A stretch of 32,820 bases of DNA from an uncultured Oscillospiraceae bacterium (GCA_948471095.1 CAOKRG010000030.1:1-32820), one strand, 5' to 3'. Positions 15,242 to 24,575 are shown, counted from the stretch's first letter. Program-made: numbers and translations. Notes: generated by a model from the sequence alone, not told the origin.

Positions 15242-15673
15242 CTAGCCGCCTGTGCTGCCAAAGCCGCCCAGGCCCCGGGAGGTGGGGGGGAGGTCCCCGG
15301 CCTCCGCCAGCACGGGCTCCGCCACCGCCAAAAAAACCACCTGGGCGATCCGCTGGCCCGGCTCCACGGTAACGGCCTGGGGGCTCAGGTTCCGCAGGGG
15401 CACCATCCAGCCGCCCCGGTAGTCGCTGTCAATGACGCCCACGCCCTGGGCCACCACCAGGCCCCGGGCTCCCAGGCCGCTGCGGGAGAAGACGAACCCG
15501 GCAAAGCCTTGGGGAATCTCCGAGGCGAGCCCCAGGGGGACCATCTCCATCCCGCCCGGGCCGATGGTCAGGGGAGCCTCCAGGCAGGCGGACAGGTCAT
15601 ACCCGGCGCTGCCCGCCGTCTGCTTTTGGGGCAGGACCGCCTGGGGCGAGAGCCGTTTGAATCTTATTTCCAT
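15242..15673 (-). CDS. dut: Deoxyuridine 5'-triphosphate nucleotidohydrolase
   Basis: dUTPase hydrolyses dUTP to dUMP and pyrophosphate, keeping uracil out of DNA. The 143 residues show the five trimeric dUTPase motifs in order: AGYDLSA, FSRSGLGARG, GVGVIDSDYRGGW, PGQRIAQVVF, and the C-terminal RGLGGFGSTGG. Length is normal. ACGGAGGA precedes the ATG at 15673. Two nucleotide-pool functions (this gene and the reductase cluster) lie in the window but are not adjacent. A separate promoter for mreB follows it. Confidence 0.96.
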   Translation of the reverse strand: MEIRFKRLSPQAVLPQKQTAGSAGYDLSACLEAPLTIGPGGMEMVPLGLASEIPQGFAGFVFSRSGLGARGLVVAQGVGVIDSDYRGGWMVPLRNLSPQAVTVEPGQRIAQVVFLAVAEPVLAEAGDLPPTSRGLGGFGSTGG

Positions 15674-15756
15674 GGATGTTCCTCCGTTTCATTCCTAATA
15701 TATATGGTAAGTGATGGGGATGCTGGGGTCGGGACTTATGCCGTTGGCTCCGCCAA

Positions 15757-15948
15757 GTCGTCCCGAAAGGGGGCCTACGGCCCATTTTGTAATGTATGGG
15801 GTCTCGCCTCCCGGCTCGGTCGGCGCTGAACGGTCGCCACTGGCGACCAGCGCCCTCCGGCGGCTTAGGGGCTTTGCCCCTAAGAACCCTACCAGGTGCC
15901 GCGACTTCGCGCAGCGAAGGTCGACGCACCTGGACCGCGTACATTGCT
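15757..15948 (+). repeat. Composite hairpin repeat, copy 2 (long form) in the U32-dut gap
   Basis: The order is CGTCCCGAA with GGGGGCCTACGGCCC (15760-15783), a spacer, the CCTCCGGCGGC anchor, hairpin 1 (15865-15883, TTAGGGGC/GCCCCTAA), hairpin 2 (15892-15933, CCAGGTGC/GCACCTGG) and the end box GACCGCGTACATTGC. The loop of hairpin 2 is enlarged by an inserted hairpin (CTTCGC/GCGAAG). Apart from this element I see nothing in the 388-bp gap 15674-16061. Confidence 0.75.
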
Positions 15949-16061
15949 CACGGGACGCTTTCTGAAAGATTGGAAGACTTGCAGGGACAAAGGCCTTCCG
16001 TGGGAGTAGGCCAGCTTTACATGGTTTCAACACTTTCCACCGAGTTTTCCACAATCATCCG

Positions 16062-18119
16062 CTATTTCACACCAGCCCGGTACAGGCCCCGCGTAAAGGG
16101 GCCGCCCAGCGGCTCCCCGTCCTGGAACCGGTGGAGGACTTCCCCGCACCGCTCCGGCCCCTCCAGCGTAAAGCGGAGAACCGCGAAATCCAGGGGGGGA
16201 AGCTGCTCCCGCCAGTCCCCCAGCCACAGGGGCACCGAGTTCAAAAGCTCCGCCCCGCCCCGGCCCCGGGCCCGGCAGACCACTGGGAAGCACGCGCCCT
16301 TCCGGTCCGTCAGGGCTCCCGGCTCCCGGCAGTTCCGGCACCCGCCGGGGGCGTTGGCCAGGGGGCAGTTGCGGGTCAGCATCAGCGGCTGCCGCCCGTA
16401 TACCATCAGGCCCAGCTCCATGCCCGGAGGGGGCTCCACCTGGGCCAGCTCCCGCCCGGAGAGCTCGAAGCTCAGCTCGGCGCTGGACAGGCCAAGCCGG
16501 GAGAAGGCCTCCGCCGAGGCGGAGTTGGCGATGTTCAGCCCAAAGCTTCCATGGGGCCGCGCCCCCAGCTCCCGGCAGAGCTGCACCGCCCCCAGGTTTC
16601 CGCAGAGGAAGTCCCCAAAGCCCGCCGCCATCCGGGCTTGAAGCAGCCCGCGCAGCTCTTGCTCCCAGCCAAAGCAGGCCCGGGGCAGGTCTAGCAGGAT
16701 GCTGGGCCAGCCCTCTTCCCGCAGGCGTTCCAGCACTGCTAGGTCCGTCTCCACTGGCAAGGCAATGGCTTTACAGGCATGGGCCTGGGAGCAGAGCTGC
16801 TCCGGGGAGCGGAACACGGCCCGCAGGCCGAGAGGCTTGGCCGGACGCTGGGCCCGGTCCCAGGTCAAAGGCATGGGCGTGAAGGGAATCGTCTGCCGCA
16901 CAGCCCGCAGGGCCAAAAGCTCCTCTAACGCTTGACGGCGTAAAGTGTTTAAACTTGACACGCTTAGAGCCGCGCCCTCCCTTGGCGCTTCCACCGCAGA
17001 GGGAAAAAAGGGCGTGCCGCCGGTTTTGCGCAGCTGCTGGAGGCAGCGTTCCTGGGGCAGCGCGCCTCCTTCCGCCGGAGCGGAAGCTGTGGCCTCGCGG
17101 CCCTCTTCGTCTTGGGCAGACAAGACAAGCGAATTCCCTTTACGGTAAAGGCGCAAAGAGACGGGCACGCTCTGCCGCTCCCCCCGGTACAGGCCCCGCA
17201 GGCCGGCGTAGACCTTCTCCGTGGCGGCGGTCACGTCCTCCTTGCGGCGGGTTCCGAACATGCCCCGGCCCCGCCGTCCGGTCAGATAGCCGTCCGTAAA
17301 GCCGGAGCGGGAAAAGGCCGCTTCCAGGCTCCCGGCCAGTTCCGGGGGGACGGCCTGACCGTCCGCGGCCAGGCGGCAGGCGGCCGTAGCGGCGGCTACG
17401 TACTCGGGGCGCTTCATGCGGCCCTCGATCTTGGCCGAGCACACGCCGGCCTCCCCTAGACGTTGGATTTTTTGGAGGAAGGACAAGTCTTTCAAAGAAA
17501 GGTCGTGCCCTGTGCCCCCGGGCGCGGCAAAGGGCAGGCGGCAGGGCTGGGCGCACTGGCCCCGGTTGCCGCTGCGGCCTCCCAGCATGGCGCTTAAGTA
17601 GCATTGGCCGGAGACGCTCATGCACAGGGCCCCGTGGGCGAAGGCTTCCAACTCTATAGAAGAGCCGTCCGCGATTTCTCGAACCTCCTGTAAAGTTAAC
17701 TCCCTTGCCAGAACGGCCCGGGAGCCGCCCAGCTCCTCCACCAGCCGGACCCCGGCGGGGCCGTGCAGGCTCATCTGGGTGGAGGCGTGCAGGGGCAGGG
17801 AGGGGGCCCGCTGGCGCAGAAGCCGCCACAGGCCCATGTCCTGTACCAAAACGGCGTCCACCGGCAGGCCGCACAGGAACTGGACGAAGGCCAGGGCCTC
17901 TTCCAGCTCGCCTTCCTTTAATATGGTGTTCACGGTCACATGGACCCGCACGCCCCGGGCGTGGCAGTATTCCACCGCGGCCCGCAGCTCCTCCCGGGAA
18001 AAATTCTTGGCGCTGGCCCGGGCTCCGAAGGCAGGCCCGCCCAGGTAGACCGCGTCCGCGCCTGCCCGGACGGCGGCCTCCAGGGACTCCCAGCTCCCGG
18101 CCGGGGCCAGGACTTCCAT
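16062..18119 (-). CDS. Peptidase U32 family protein (collagenase-like)
   Basis: The family includes putative collagenase-type proteases and RNA or prephenate hydroxylation helper proteins, so the exact substrate is open. The 685 residues begin MEVLAPAGSWESLEAAVRAGADAVYLGG, the U32 barrel start. They contain ASTQMSLHGPAG, the signature LEAFAHGALCMSVSGQCYLSAM and GRSGNRGQCAQPCR with its conserved cysteines. A second, less conserved half follows, with cysteines NCPLANAPGGCRNCREPG near the end. I chose ATG at 18119; ATGs at 18131 and 18140 are in frame but overlap the upstream gene. It follows the ZapA-like gene by a few bases and is surely co-transcribed, a pairing common in Clostridia. Confidence 0.9.
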   Translation of the reverse strand: MEVLAPAGSWESLEAAVRAGADAVYLGGPAFGARASAKNFSREELRAAVEYCHARGVRVHVTVNTILKEGELEEALAFVQFLCGLPVDAVLVQDMGLWRLLRQRAPSLPLHASTQMSLHGPAGVRLVEELGGSRAVLARELTLQEVREIADGSSIELEAFAHGALCMSVSGQCYLSAMLGGRSGNRGQCAQPCRLPFAAPGGTGHDLSLKDLSFLQKIQRLGEAGVCSAKIEGRMKRPEYVAAATAACRLAADGQAVPPELAGSLEAAFSRSGFTDGYLTGRRGRGMFGTRRKEDVTAATEKVYAGLRGLYRGERQSVPVSLRLYRKGNSLVLSAQDEEGREATASAPAEGGALPQERCLQQLRKTGGTPFFPSAVEAPREGAALSVSSLNTLRRQALEELLALRAVRQTIPFTPMPLTWDRAQRPAKPLGLRAVFRSPEQLCSQAHACKAIALPVETDLAVLERLREEGWPSILLDLPRACFGWEQELRGLLQARMAAGFGDFLCGNLGAVQLCRELGARPHGSFGLNIANSASAEAFSRLGLSSAELSFELSGRELAQVEPPPGMELGLMVYGRQPLMLTRNCPLANAPGGCRNCREPGALTDRKGACFPVVCRARGRGGAELLNSVPLWLGDWREQLPPLDFAVLRFTLEGPERCGEVLHRFQDGEPLGGPFTRGLYRAGVK

Positions 18120-18123
18120 GGCC

Positions 18124-19356
18124 TCACTCATCCTTTTCAAAGAAGCTCACCATGCCGGACTGCCCCAGATCCTCTTCGTAGCGCAGGGGGTTCCGGCGCT
18201 TGCGGCCCGGCTTGGGAGACCAGGCGGCTTCGGGCTCCTGGGCTTGGGGGGCGGGCTCCTGGGGCTTCTCCGGCTGAGGCTCCTTTTTTACGGCGGGGGG
18301 CTCCTCCGCCCGGCTCCGGGCCAGGGCCTCTTGGGCGGCTTCCAGCGCTTCCCGGGTCTGGGCGGCTTCCCGGGTCAGCACCCGCACCTGTTCCCGCAGG
18401 TTTTCCATTTCATCCCGCTCCTCCTGGGCCAGTTTGGCCGAAGCCTTGGCCCGCCGCAGCTCCACGTTCAGCTCGCTGATCCGCTGTTCCAGCGCCTCTT
18501 TCTCCTGGCTTCCCGCTGGTTTTTCTTGAAGCCGGGCTGTCAAGTCCTCCACCTGCCGCCGGAGGGCTTCGGCCTCCGCGGCCCGTTCCTCCGCGGACTG
18601 CAGGGCCTCCTGCTCCTGCCGTGCCCGGGCTGTCAAGTCCTCCACCTGCCGCCGGAGGGTTTCGGCCTCTGCGGCCCGTTCCTCCGCGGACTGCAGGGCC
18701 TCCTGCCCCTGCCGGGCCCGGGCTGTCAAGTCCTCCACCTGCCGCCGGAGGGTTTCAGCCTCAGCGGCCCGCTCTTCCGCCGATTGGAGCGCTTCCTGGT
18801 TCTGCTTGGTGAATTCCACCACCTGGCGTAGGCGCTCCTTCAGGCTGGCGTTTTCCTGGGCCAGCTGGGCCTCCCGCTCCGGGTCCCCCACAGGCTTGCG
18901 CTGTACGTCTTCCCGCAGGGCGGCGTTTTCGTCCTCCAGGGCCTGGGCCCTGGCCTCGGCCCCTTTCAGCCGCTGGACCGTCTCCTCCAGCACGGTATTT
19001 TCCGCTTCCAGGCGGGCGGCTTTCTCCGCCAGCTGGGCGTCCTTCTGGGCGTCCAGGGCGTTTTTCAGCAGCTCCGCCTTTTCCTCCTGCCACAGCTCCG
19101 CCTCCACCTCCAGCTCGTCCACCCGGTCTTGGAGCCGGCCGGCCCGGTCCGCGCTTTTGTGGTAGTCGTCGCACAGGCTCAAAGCGGCGGTCAGGGCCGC
19201 GGACTCCCGGGTAATCAGCGGGGAGGCCCCCTGCACTTCGGTCATAAGCCCGCCCACCTCGTCGGCCAGGGCCTGCATATATTCGCCGCTCTCGGCAGTG
19301 ATCACGCCGCAGACCACCCCGTTGATCGTCAGCCGTACCCTTCTTTTCTTTTCCAC
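18124..19356 (-). CDS. ZapA-like cell division protein with long repetitive coiled-coil extension
   Basis: ZapA binds FtsZ and stabilises the Z ring. The N-terminal ~95 residues look like ZapA: EKKRRVRLTINGVVCGV, SGEYMQALADEVGGLM, ESAALTAALSLCDDYHKS. Typical ZapA ends there; this 410-residue protein goes on as a Glu/Ala/Arg-rich coiled coil (about 95-365). That includes three near-identical 31-residue repeats (EALQSAEERAAEAETLRRQV) and a Pro/Glu-rich stretch, then a basic-acidic tail (KPGRKRRNPLRYEEDL). The start is GTG at 19356, with GGAAAGGAC upstream and a -10 box at 19393-19398; the ATG at 19500 lies upstream of that promoter. It is co-transcribed with the U32 gene. Confidence 0.8.
   Translation of the reverse strand: MEKKRRVRLTINGVVCGVITAESGEYMQALADEVGGLMTEVQGASPLITRESAALTAALSLCDDYHKSADRAGRLQDRVDELEVEAELWQEEKAELLKNALDAQKDAQLAEKAARLEAENTVLEETVQRLKGAEARAQALEDENAALREDVQRKPVGDPEREAQLAQENASLKERLRQVVEFTKQNQEALQSAEERAAEAETLRRQVEDLTARARQGQEALQSAEERAAEAETLRRQVEDLTARARQEQEALQSAEERAAEAEALRRQVEDLTARLQEKPAGSQEKEALEQRISELNVELRRAKASAKLAQEERDEMENLREQVRVLTREAAQTREALEAAQEALARSRAEEPPAVKKEPQPEKPQEPAPQAQEPEAAWSPKPGRKRRNPLRYEEDLGQSGMVSFFEKDE
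18508..18800. repeat. 93-bp tandem repeat within the ZapA-like gene
   Basis: Three units with exact 93-bp spacing (for example CCGCGGACTGCAGGG at 18591 and 18684, and a diverged third unit at 18777) encode 31 residues each. The first two units are almost identical at DNA level, which points to recent duplication. A 31-residue period is four heptads plus three residues. Confidence 0.8.
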
Positions 19357-19392
19357 CTGGAACCCGTCCTTTCCGAAAAATCTCTTTTTCCT

Positions 19393-19421
19393 ATTATAGG
19401 ACAAAAAGCGCCCCAAGGAAA
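19393..19421 (-). promoter_or_regulatory. Candidate promoter of the ZapA-like gene
   Basis: On the minus strand TATAAT (19393-19398) is perfect; the -35 TTTCCT (19416-19421) at 17 bp is weak. The predicted transcript starts about 30 bases before the GTG at 19356. Confidence 0.5.
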
Positions 19422-19573
19422 GACCCTTTCTCCGAAAAACCGGCGAAATATCCTGGGAAACATGCACAAAAAGCGGCTGTTCCCCCTTGAAGGGCCCCAA
19501 AAACAGGAAAAAACCGCCCGCGACTGTTCGGTATATACAAAGTGGGGGGCATATCCTTGTAGGGAATACGGAG

Positions 19574-19602
19574 TTGCATTTTTGGCGGATTTAGTGTATA
19601 AT
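19574..19602 (+). promoter_or_regulatory. Candidate promoter of glgP
   Basis: TTGCAT (19574-19579), 17 bp, TATAAT (19597-19602). The -10 is perfect and the -35 partial. The leader of about 78 bases holds a small hairpin near 19632-19652 and ends with TTTGGAGG seven to eight bases before the ATG. Confidence 0.55.
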
Positions 19603-19686
19603 TCCTATATTAGCCGCTTATGATCGCGAGGCTGTCGAGTTTTTTTCGATAGTTTACCCATATTTTTTAGATTTGGAGGCTTACAC

Positions 19687-22125
19687 ATGAACTACAACCT
19701 GACCGTATCGCAGCTGAAGGAGGGCATCCGCGACAAGCTCTCCCACACCTTTGGGGTTTCGCTGCAAAACGCCACGAACGAGGAGTATTATAAAGCGGTG
19801 GCGCTCATCGTGCGGGAGCTGATGGCGAAGGGCCGCGCGGAATTTACCCACAACGCCGAGCGCACGGGCACCAAGCAGGTCTATTACCTCTGCATGGAAT
19901 TTTTGCTGGGGCGCTCCCTGCGCAACAACCTGTGCAACCTGGGGCTGGAGGACAATATGCGCACAGCCCTGGCGGAATACGGCATCAAGCTGGAAAACCT
20001 ATACGAGCAGGAGCCCGACGCGGGCCTGGGCAACGGCGGCCTGGGCCGGCTTGCCGCCTGCTTTTTAGACGGCCTGGCCACCCAGGGGTACCCGGCCATG
20101 GGCTACTCCCTGCGGTACGAGTACGGCCTGTTCCGCCAGAAGCTGGTGGACGGCTGGCAGACCGAGCTGCCGGACTTCTGGCTGCCCGGGGGCAGCGTGT
20201 GGATGCAGCAGGTGCCGGACAACTCCGTGGAGGTCCGCTTTGACGGCCACATCGAGGAGCGCTGGAACGACCAGTACCACGCCGTGAAGCACAAGGACTA
20301 CACCACCGTGACCGCCATTCCCTTCGACCTGTACGTCTCCGGCATGGACGGCCGTGGAATCAGCCTTCTGCGGGTGTGGAAGGCGGAGAACCACCAGTTC
20401 GACATGAACCTCTTTGGCGGGGGCAACTATATGCGGGCCATGGAGCAGCAGACCATGGCCGAGGTGATCACCAAGGTGCTCTACCCCGAGGACGACCACA
20501 CCGAGGGCAAGCTGCTGCGCCTTTCCCAGCAGTACTTTTTGGTGTCCGCCTCCATTCAGGACATCATCCGGCGGCACCTGTTCGTCCACAGCAACCTGGA
20601 CGAGCTGCCGAAGCTCTGCGCCATCCACCTGAACGACACCCACCCGGTGCTGGCCATTCCGGAGATGATGCGCATTATGCTGGACGAGTGCGGCTACAGC
20701 TGGGAGGCGGCCTGGGACATCGTGAAGCAGACCATCGCCTACACCAACCACACCGTGATGAGCGAGGCCCTGGAGACCTGGAAGTGCGACCTGGTGCGCA
20801 TGCGCCTGCCCCGCATCTACCAGATCATGGAGGAGATCAACCGCCGCTTCTGGGAGGAGATGAAGTACAAGGGCGTGGACCACGGCAAGATCGGCCGCAT
20901 GGCCCCCATCCAGAACGGCTATGTGAAAATGGCCAACCTGGCTGTCATCGGCGGGCACAGCGTCAACGGCGTTTCCGCCCTGCACAGCGATATTTTAAAG
21001 GACGACCTGTTCCACGACTTCTATGTGGAGGAGCCCCAGAAGTTTACCAATGTCACCAACGGCATCGCCCACCGGCGCTGGCTGTGCCAGTCCAACCCCA
21101 AGCTGGCCGCCCTGCTCACCGAGCTGATTGGAAACGACTATGTCTACGACGCGGACAAGCTTTCGGAGCTGCTGAAATATCAGGATGACTCCGCCGTGCT
21201 GGACCGGCTGGAGAAGATTAAGCGGGCCAACAAGGAGCGCCTGGCTGTGCACCTTAAGCACACCCAGGGGGATGTAGTGGACCCGGACTCCATTTTCGAC
21301 GTACAGGTAAAGCGCCTGCACGAGTACAAGCGCCAGCACATGAACGCCCTCTCTATTTTAGCCACCTACCAGTGGCTGCTGGACAATCCTAACGCGGACT
21401 TTACCCCCCACACCTGGTTCTTTGGGGCCAAGGCCGCGCCGGGCTATTATTTTGCCAAGCAGATCATCCAGTTCATCGCCGCCCTGGCCCACACCATCAA
21501 CAACGACAGCCGGGTCAACCAGAAGATGAAGGTGATCTTTGTAGAGAACTACTGCGTTACCTGGGCCGAGCTGCTGACCCCCGCGGCGGAGATCAGCGAG
21601 CAGATCTCCCTGGCGGGCACCGAGGCCAGCGGCACCAGCAACATGAAGTTTATGATAAACGGAGCCCTTACCCTGGGCACCTTGGACGGGGCCAATGTGG
21701 AGATTCACGAGGCGGTGGGGGACGAGAACATGTTCCTCTTCGGCATGACGGCCAGCCAGGTGGAGCAGCTCAAGCGCACGGGCTACAACCCCTCTCAGCA
21801 TTACCAGCACGACCAGCAGATCCGCCGGGCCTTGGACACCCTGAACCACGGCCTGGACGGCAAGCAGTTCGGCGATATCTTCAAGGCCATCCTCCAGCAG
21901 GACCGCTACATGGCACTGGCGGATTTCCAGTCCTACCGGGCGGCCCAGGACCGGGCGGTGGAGGTCTACCACGACCAGACCCGCTGGAACAAGATGTCGC
22001 TAGTGAACATTGCGGGCGCCGGCCGTTTCGCGGCGGACCGGGCCATCCGGGACTATGCCGGGAACATCTGGCACGCCAGCCCGGTCCCCCCCGAGAAAAA
22101 CCTAGCCGCCAAAATCTTCGACTAG
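19687..22125 (+). CDS. glgP: Glycogen/maltodextrin phosphorylase
   Basis: This GT35 enzyme releases glucose 1-phosphate from alpha-1,4-glucans in the cytoplasm. The 812 residues carry the family landmarks YYLCMEFLLGRSLRNN, LGNGGLGRLAACFLDGLA and GYSLRYEYGLFRQ near the N-terminus. Further on are HLNDTHPVLAIPEMMR, VKRLHEYKRQHMN, and the pyridoxal-phosphate site EASGTSNMKFMINGALTLGTLDGANVEI, with Lys654 as the likely Schiff-base residue. Length is typical. GGAGG precedes the ATG. It is divergent from the ZapA-like gene and is followed by a GH13 hydrolase, consistent with a role in storage-glucan use. Confidence 0.96.
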   Translation: MNYNLTVSQLKEGIRDKLSHTFGVSLQNATNEEYYKAVALIVRELMAKGRAEFTHNAERTGTKQVYYLCMEFLLGRSLRNNLCNLGLEDNMRTALAEYGIKLENLYEQEPDAGLGNGGLGRLAACFLDGLATQGYPAMGYSLRYEYGLFRQKLVDGWQTELPDFWLPGGSVWMQQVPDNSVEVRFDGHIEERWNDQYHAVKHKDYTTVTAIPFDLYVSGMDGRGISLLRVWKAENHQFDMNLFGGGNYMRAMEQQTMAEVITKVLYPEDDHTEGKLLRLSQQYFLVSASIQDIIRRHLFVHSNLDELPKLCAIHLNDTHPVLAIPEMMRIMLDECGYSWEAAWDIVKQTIAYTNHTVMSEALETWKCDLVRMRLPRIYQIMEEINRRFWEEMKYKGVDHGKIGRMAPIQNGYVKMANLAVIGGHSVNGVSALHSDILKDDLFHDFYVEEPQKFTNVTNGIAHRRWLCQSNPKLAALLTELIGNDYVYDADKLSELLKYQDDSAVLDRLEKIKRANKERLAVHLKHTQGDVVDPDSIFDVQVKRLHEYKRQHMNALSILATYQWLLDNPNADFTPHTWFFGAKAAPGYYFAKQIIQFIAALAHTINNDSRVNQKMKVIFVENYCVTWAELLTPAAEISEQISLAGTEASGTSNMKFMINGALTLGTLDGANVEIHEAVGDENMFLFGMTASQVEQLKRTGYNPSQHYQHDQQIRRALDTLNHGLDGKQFGDIFKAILQQDRYMALADFQSYRAAQDRAVEVYHDQTRWNKMSLVNIAGAGRFAADRAIRDYAGNIWHASPVPPEKNLAAKIFD

Positions 22126-22268
22126 GCAGCGTGACGCTGCACCCACGCCGCGTATGCGCGCAAAGCAACGCGCTCCTGCGGGGGAAAGTTTTTCACCCTT
22201 CACGCGCGGAGCAGGAGACTGCTGGGTGAAGTTTTGCACCTAGTTGCAAACTGTGCGGGGAATGCCTC

Positions 22269-22500
22269 AAGCCCCAAACCGGGCGCTAAGGTAGCTCCTC
22301 CGTCCCCGAAAAAATTCGTCTAAAGTTTTCGTCCACCTTTTTCAAAAGGTGGTGGGGTGTGGGGGGAACCCCCACGACCTTAGCGAGGCACGGAGTACGC
22401 GCAAACCCCCAAACCGGGCGCTAAGGAGGCTGTTCCGTCCCCGAAAAAGCGTCTAAAGTTTTCGTCCACCTTTTTCAAAAGGTGGCGAGGTGCGGAGCAG
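22269..22500. repeat. Tandem imperfect repeat between glgP and the GH13 gene
   Basis: Two units start near 22269 and 22404 (offset 133-135 bp). Each holds CCCCAAACCGGGCGCTAAGG, TCCGTCCCCGAAAAA and TAAAGTTTTCGTCC, then a perfect CCACCTTTTTCAAAAGGTGG hairpin (22333-22352 and 22466-22485). The remainder of this 414-bp gap (22126-22268) contains GC-rich short hairpins such as GCAGCGTGACGCTGC at 22127 but no gene or clear promoter. Confidence 0.75.
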
Positions 22501-22539
22501 AGCTCCGCGGCCTTCCGCCCTTCAAGGAGTTGGTAGTTT

Positions 22540-24441
22540 TTGTTTCATTCGAGAAATCCCAAATACCGGGCCCCTACCGGGGCGGTGGAGGCGGGGTCGC
22601 CGGTGCATTTCCGCATCACCCTGCCCCGGGAGCTCAGCTGCTCCGCCGCCCGGCTGATCATGGAGCGGGAGGGGGACCCGGCCATCATCCAGGACATGTT
22701 CTGGTGCGGCATGAACGGCGAGAACCGGGAATGGTGGGAGTGCGACTTTACTCCCGAGGACACGGGGCTCTATTTCTATCAGTTCGAGGCCAGCACCTGC
22801 CGGGGCGTGCAGCGCCTTTCCCGGGGAGAGCGGGGCTGGGCGGTTTTTGGCGGCACCTGGCGCTGGCAGCTGACGGTGTACCGGGCGGGCTTCGAGACCC
22901 CCTCCTGGCTGGAAGGCGGGGTGATGTATCAGATTTTTCCCGACCGCTTTTTCAAGTCGGACCAGGAGAAGACCGGCCTGCCCGTCGGGCGGACCTATCA
23001 CCAGGACTGGTACGAGCAGCCCGATTGGAGGCCCAACGAGCAGGGACGCGTGACCAACAGCGACTTTTTCGGCGGCGACCTGCGGGGCATTGCTGAAAAG
23101 CTGCCCTACCTGAAAAGCCTGGGCGTCACCTGCATTTACCTGAACCCGGTGTTCGAAAGCCACTCCAACCACCGGTACGACACGGCGGACTATTCCAAAA
23201 TTGACCCCCTGCTGGGCACGGAGGAGGACTTTACCGCCCTGTGCCAGGCGGCTACGGATTTGAATATCCAGGTGCTCATTGACGGGGTGTTCAGCCACAC
23301 AGGCAGCGACAGCGTCTACTTTAACCGGGAGGGCCGGTACGAAAGCGCCGGGGCCTACAACTCGCCGGAGTCGCCGTACTACCCCTGGTACAACTTTCAA
23401 AATTGGCCGGACCAGTATGAGAGCTGGTGGGGCTTTGACACCCTGCCCAATGTGAACGAGACTGACGAGAGCTACAATGCGTTTATCAACGGCGAGGACG
23501 GCATCGTCCGGCGCTGGCTGCGGGCGGGAGCCTCCGGCTGGCGGCTGGACGTGGCCGATGAGCTGCCGGACTTGTTTATTGACAAGCTTTCCGCCGCAGC
23601 CAAGGCCGAGGATTCCGAGGCCCTGGTGCTGGGGGAGGTGTGGGAAGACGCCTCCAACAAGGCGGCTTATGGCGTACGCCGCCGGTACCTGCTGGGCGGC
23701 CAGCTGGACAGTGTTATGAACTATCCTTTCCGGGACGCAATTTTTGCTTTCCTTTTGGGGGGCGATCCCAAGGCCTTTGCGGAGGCGGTGGAAAATATCG
23801 TGGAAAACTACCCGCCCCAGTGCCTGCGGCTGCTAATGAACCACATTGGCACCCACGACACGGAACGGGCCCTGACCGTGCTGGGCGGCGAGCCCGCCGG
23901 AAGCCGGGGGAGAGAGTGGCAGAGCGGCCAGACTTTGAATCAGCGCCAGCGGGAGACCGGCGTGGCCAGGTTGAAGCTGGCGGCAATGCTGCAATACCTG
24001 CTGCCCGGAGTGCCCTGCCTGTACTATGGCGATGAGGCGGGGCTGGAGGGCTACCGGGACCCCTTTAACCGGGCCTGCTACCCTTGGGGCCGGGAGGACA
24101 AGGAACTGCTGGACTGGTATCGCGCTCTGGGGGCCATGCGGGCGGAGCAGAAGTCTATTTTAGCCCGGGGAGGCTACCGCACTCTGCGGGCAGAGGGCAA
24201 TCTGCTGGTGATGGAGCGGTACCGCCTGTCGGTTCGGGAGGACCTGGATCAGGTGTTCCGAGACAGCCTGTTGCTGGTGGTGAACCGCAGCGAGCGGCCT
24301 CAGAGCATTATGGGGCTGAAGCTGAACCTGGCGGGAGGCCAGCTGTTACTGGGCGAACCTCTGGGCGCGGTGTCGGTTCTGCGGCCATATGGGTGCGCGC
24401 TGCTGAAATTTCACAGGCAGATCGAGACGAGTATTTCATAA
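22540..24441 (+). CDS. Glycoside hydrolase family 13 (alpha-amylase / cyclomaltodextrinase / neopullulanase type)
   Basis: The enzyme should hydrolyse alpha-glucan or maltodextrin bonds. The 633 residues have an N-terminal beta-sandwich (about 1-115) and then the catalytic barrel starting GGVMYQIFPDRFF. Conserved regions include VLIDGVFSHTG, GWRLDVADE with nucleophile Asp337, LGEVWED with acid/base Glu366, and NHIGTHDTER with Asp440; a C-terminal beta domain closes it. There is no signal peptide, so it is probably cytoplasmic. The start is TTG at 22540: AAGGAG lies 10 bases upstream and an in-frame stop at 22534 excludes anything earlier. It follows glgP, which suggests joint glucan breakdown. 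Confidence 0.92.
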   Translation: MFHSRNPKYRAPTGAVEAGSPVHFRITLPRELSCSAARLIMEREGDPAIIQDMFWCGMNGENREWWECDFTPEDTGLYFYQFEASTCRGVQRLSRGERGWAVFGGTWRWQLTVYRAGFETPSWLEGGVMYQIFPDRFFKSDQEKTGLPVGRTYHQDWYEQPDWRPNEQGRVTNSDFFGGDLRGIAEKLPYLKSLGVTCIYLNPVFESHSNHRYDTADYSKIDPLLGTEEDFTALCQAATDLNIQVLIDGVFSHTGSDSVYFNREGRYESAGAYNSPESPYYPWYNFQNWPDQYESWWGFDTLPNVNETDESYNAFINGEDGIVRRWLRAGASGWRLDVADELPDLFIDKLSAAAKAEDSEALVLGEVWEDASNKAAYGVRRRYLLGGQLDSVMNYPFRDAIFAFLLGGDPKAFAEAVENIVENYPPQCLRLLMNHIGTHDTERALTVLGGEPAGSRGREWQSGQTLNQRQRETGVARLKLAAMLQYLLPGVPCLYYGDEAGLEGYRDPFNRACYPWGREDKELLDWYRALGAMRAEQKSILARGGYRTLRAEGNLLVMERYRLSVREDLDQVFRDSLLLVVNRSERPQSIMGLKLNLAGGQLLLGEPLGAVSVLRPYGCALLKFHRQIETSIS

Positions 24442-24542
24442 GGCCCCGCGGCTTCGCCTGCCCTTATGAAGCGCCGGGAAGGGCGGGCATACGGGTGGCC
24501 GCCGCCCGTGGAAGCGCCGCCGTATACCGTCCGGCTGCACCG

Positions 24543-24575
24543 GCCGCCTTTTCACGATGGGGAGGGCGGCTTTTT
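24543..24575 (+). terminator. Terminator after the GH13 gene, with overlapping alternative hairpin
   Basis: GCCGCC (24543-24548) pairs with GGCGGC (24565-24570), followed by five T residues. A second perfect hairpin, GAGGGCGG (24562-24569) with CCGCCCTC (24581-24588), uses the same bases, so the two cannot form together. Confidence 0.65.

Noticed and set aside
18508-18800. CRISPR-like array from 93-bp periodicity
   Set aside because: The repeats are in frame inside a coiled-coil gene, with no unique spacers.
24442-24572. T-box riboswitch upstream of ilvD
   Set aside because: A GGGTGG stretch and a terminator are present, but the space is too short and no AGGGTGG-ACCGCG core or specifier arm is seen.
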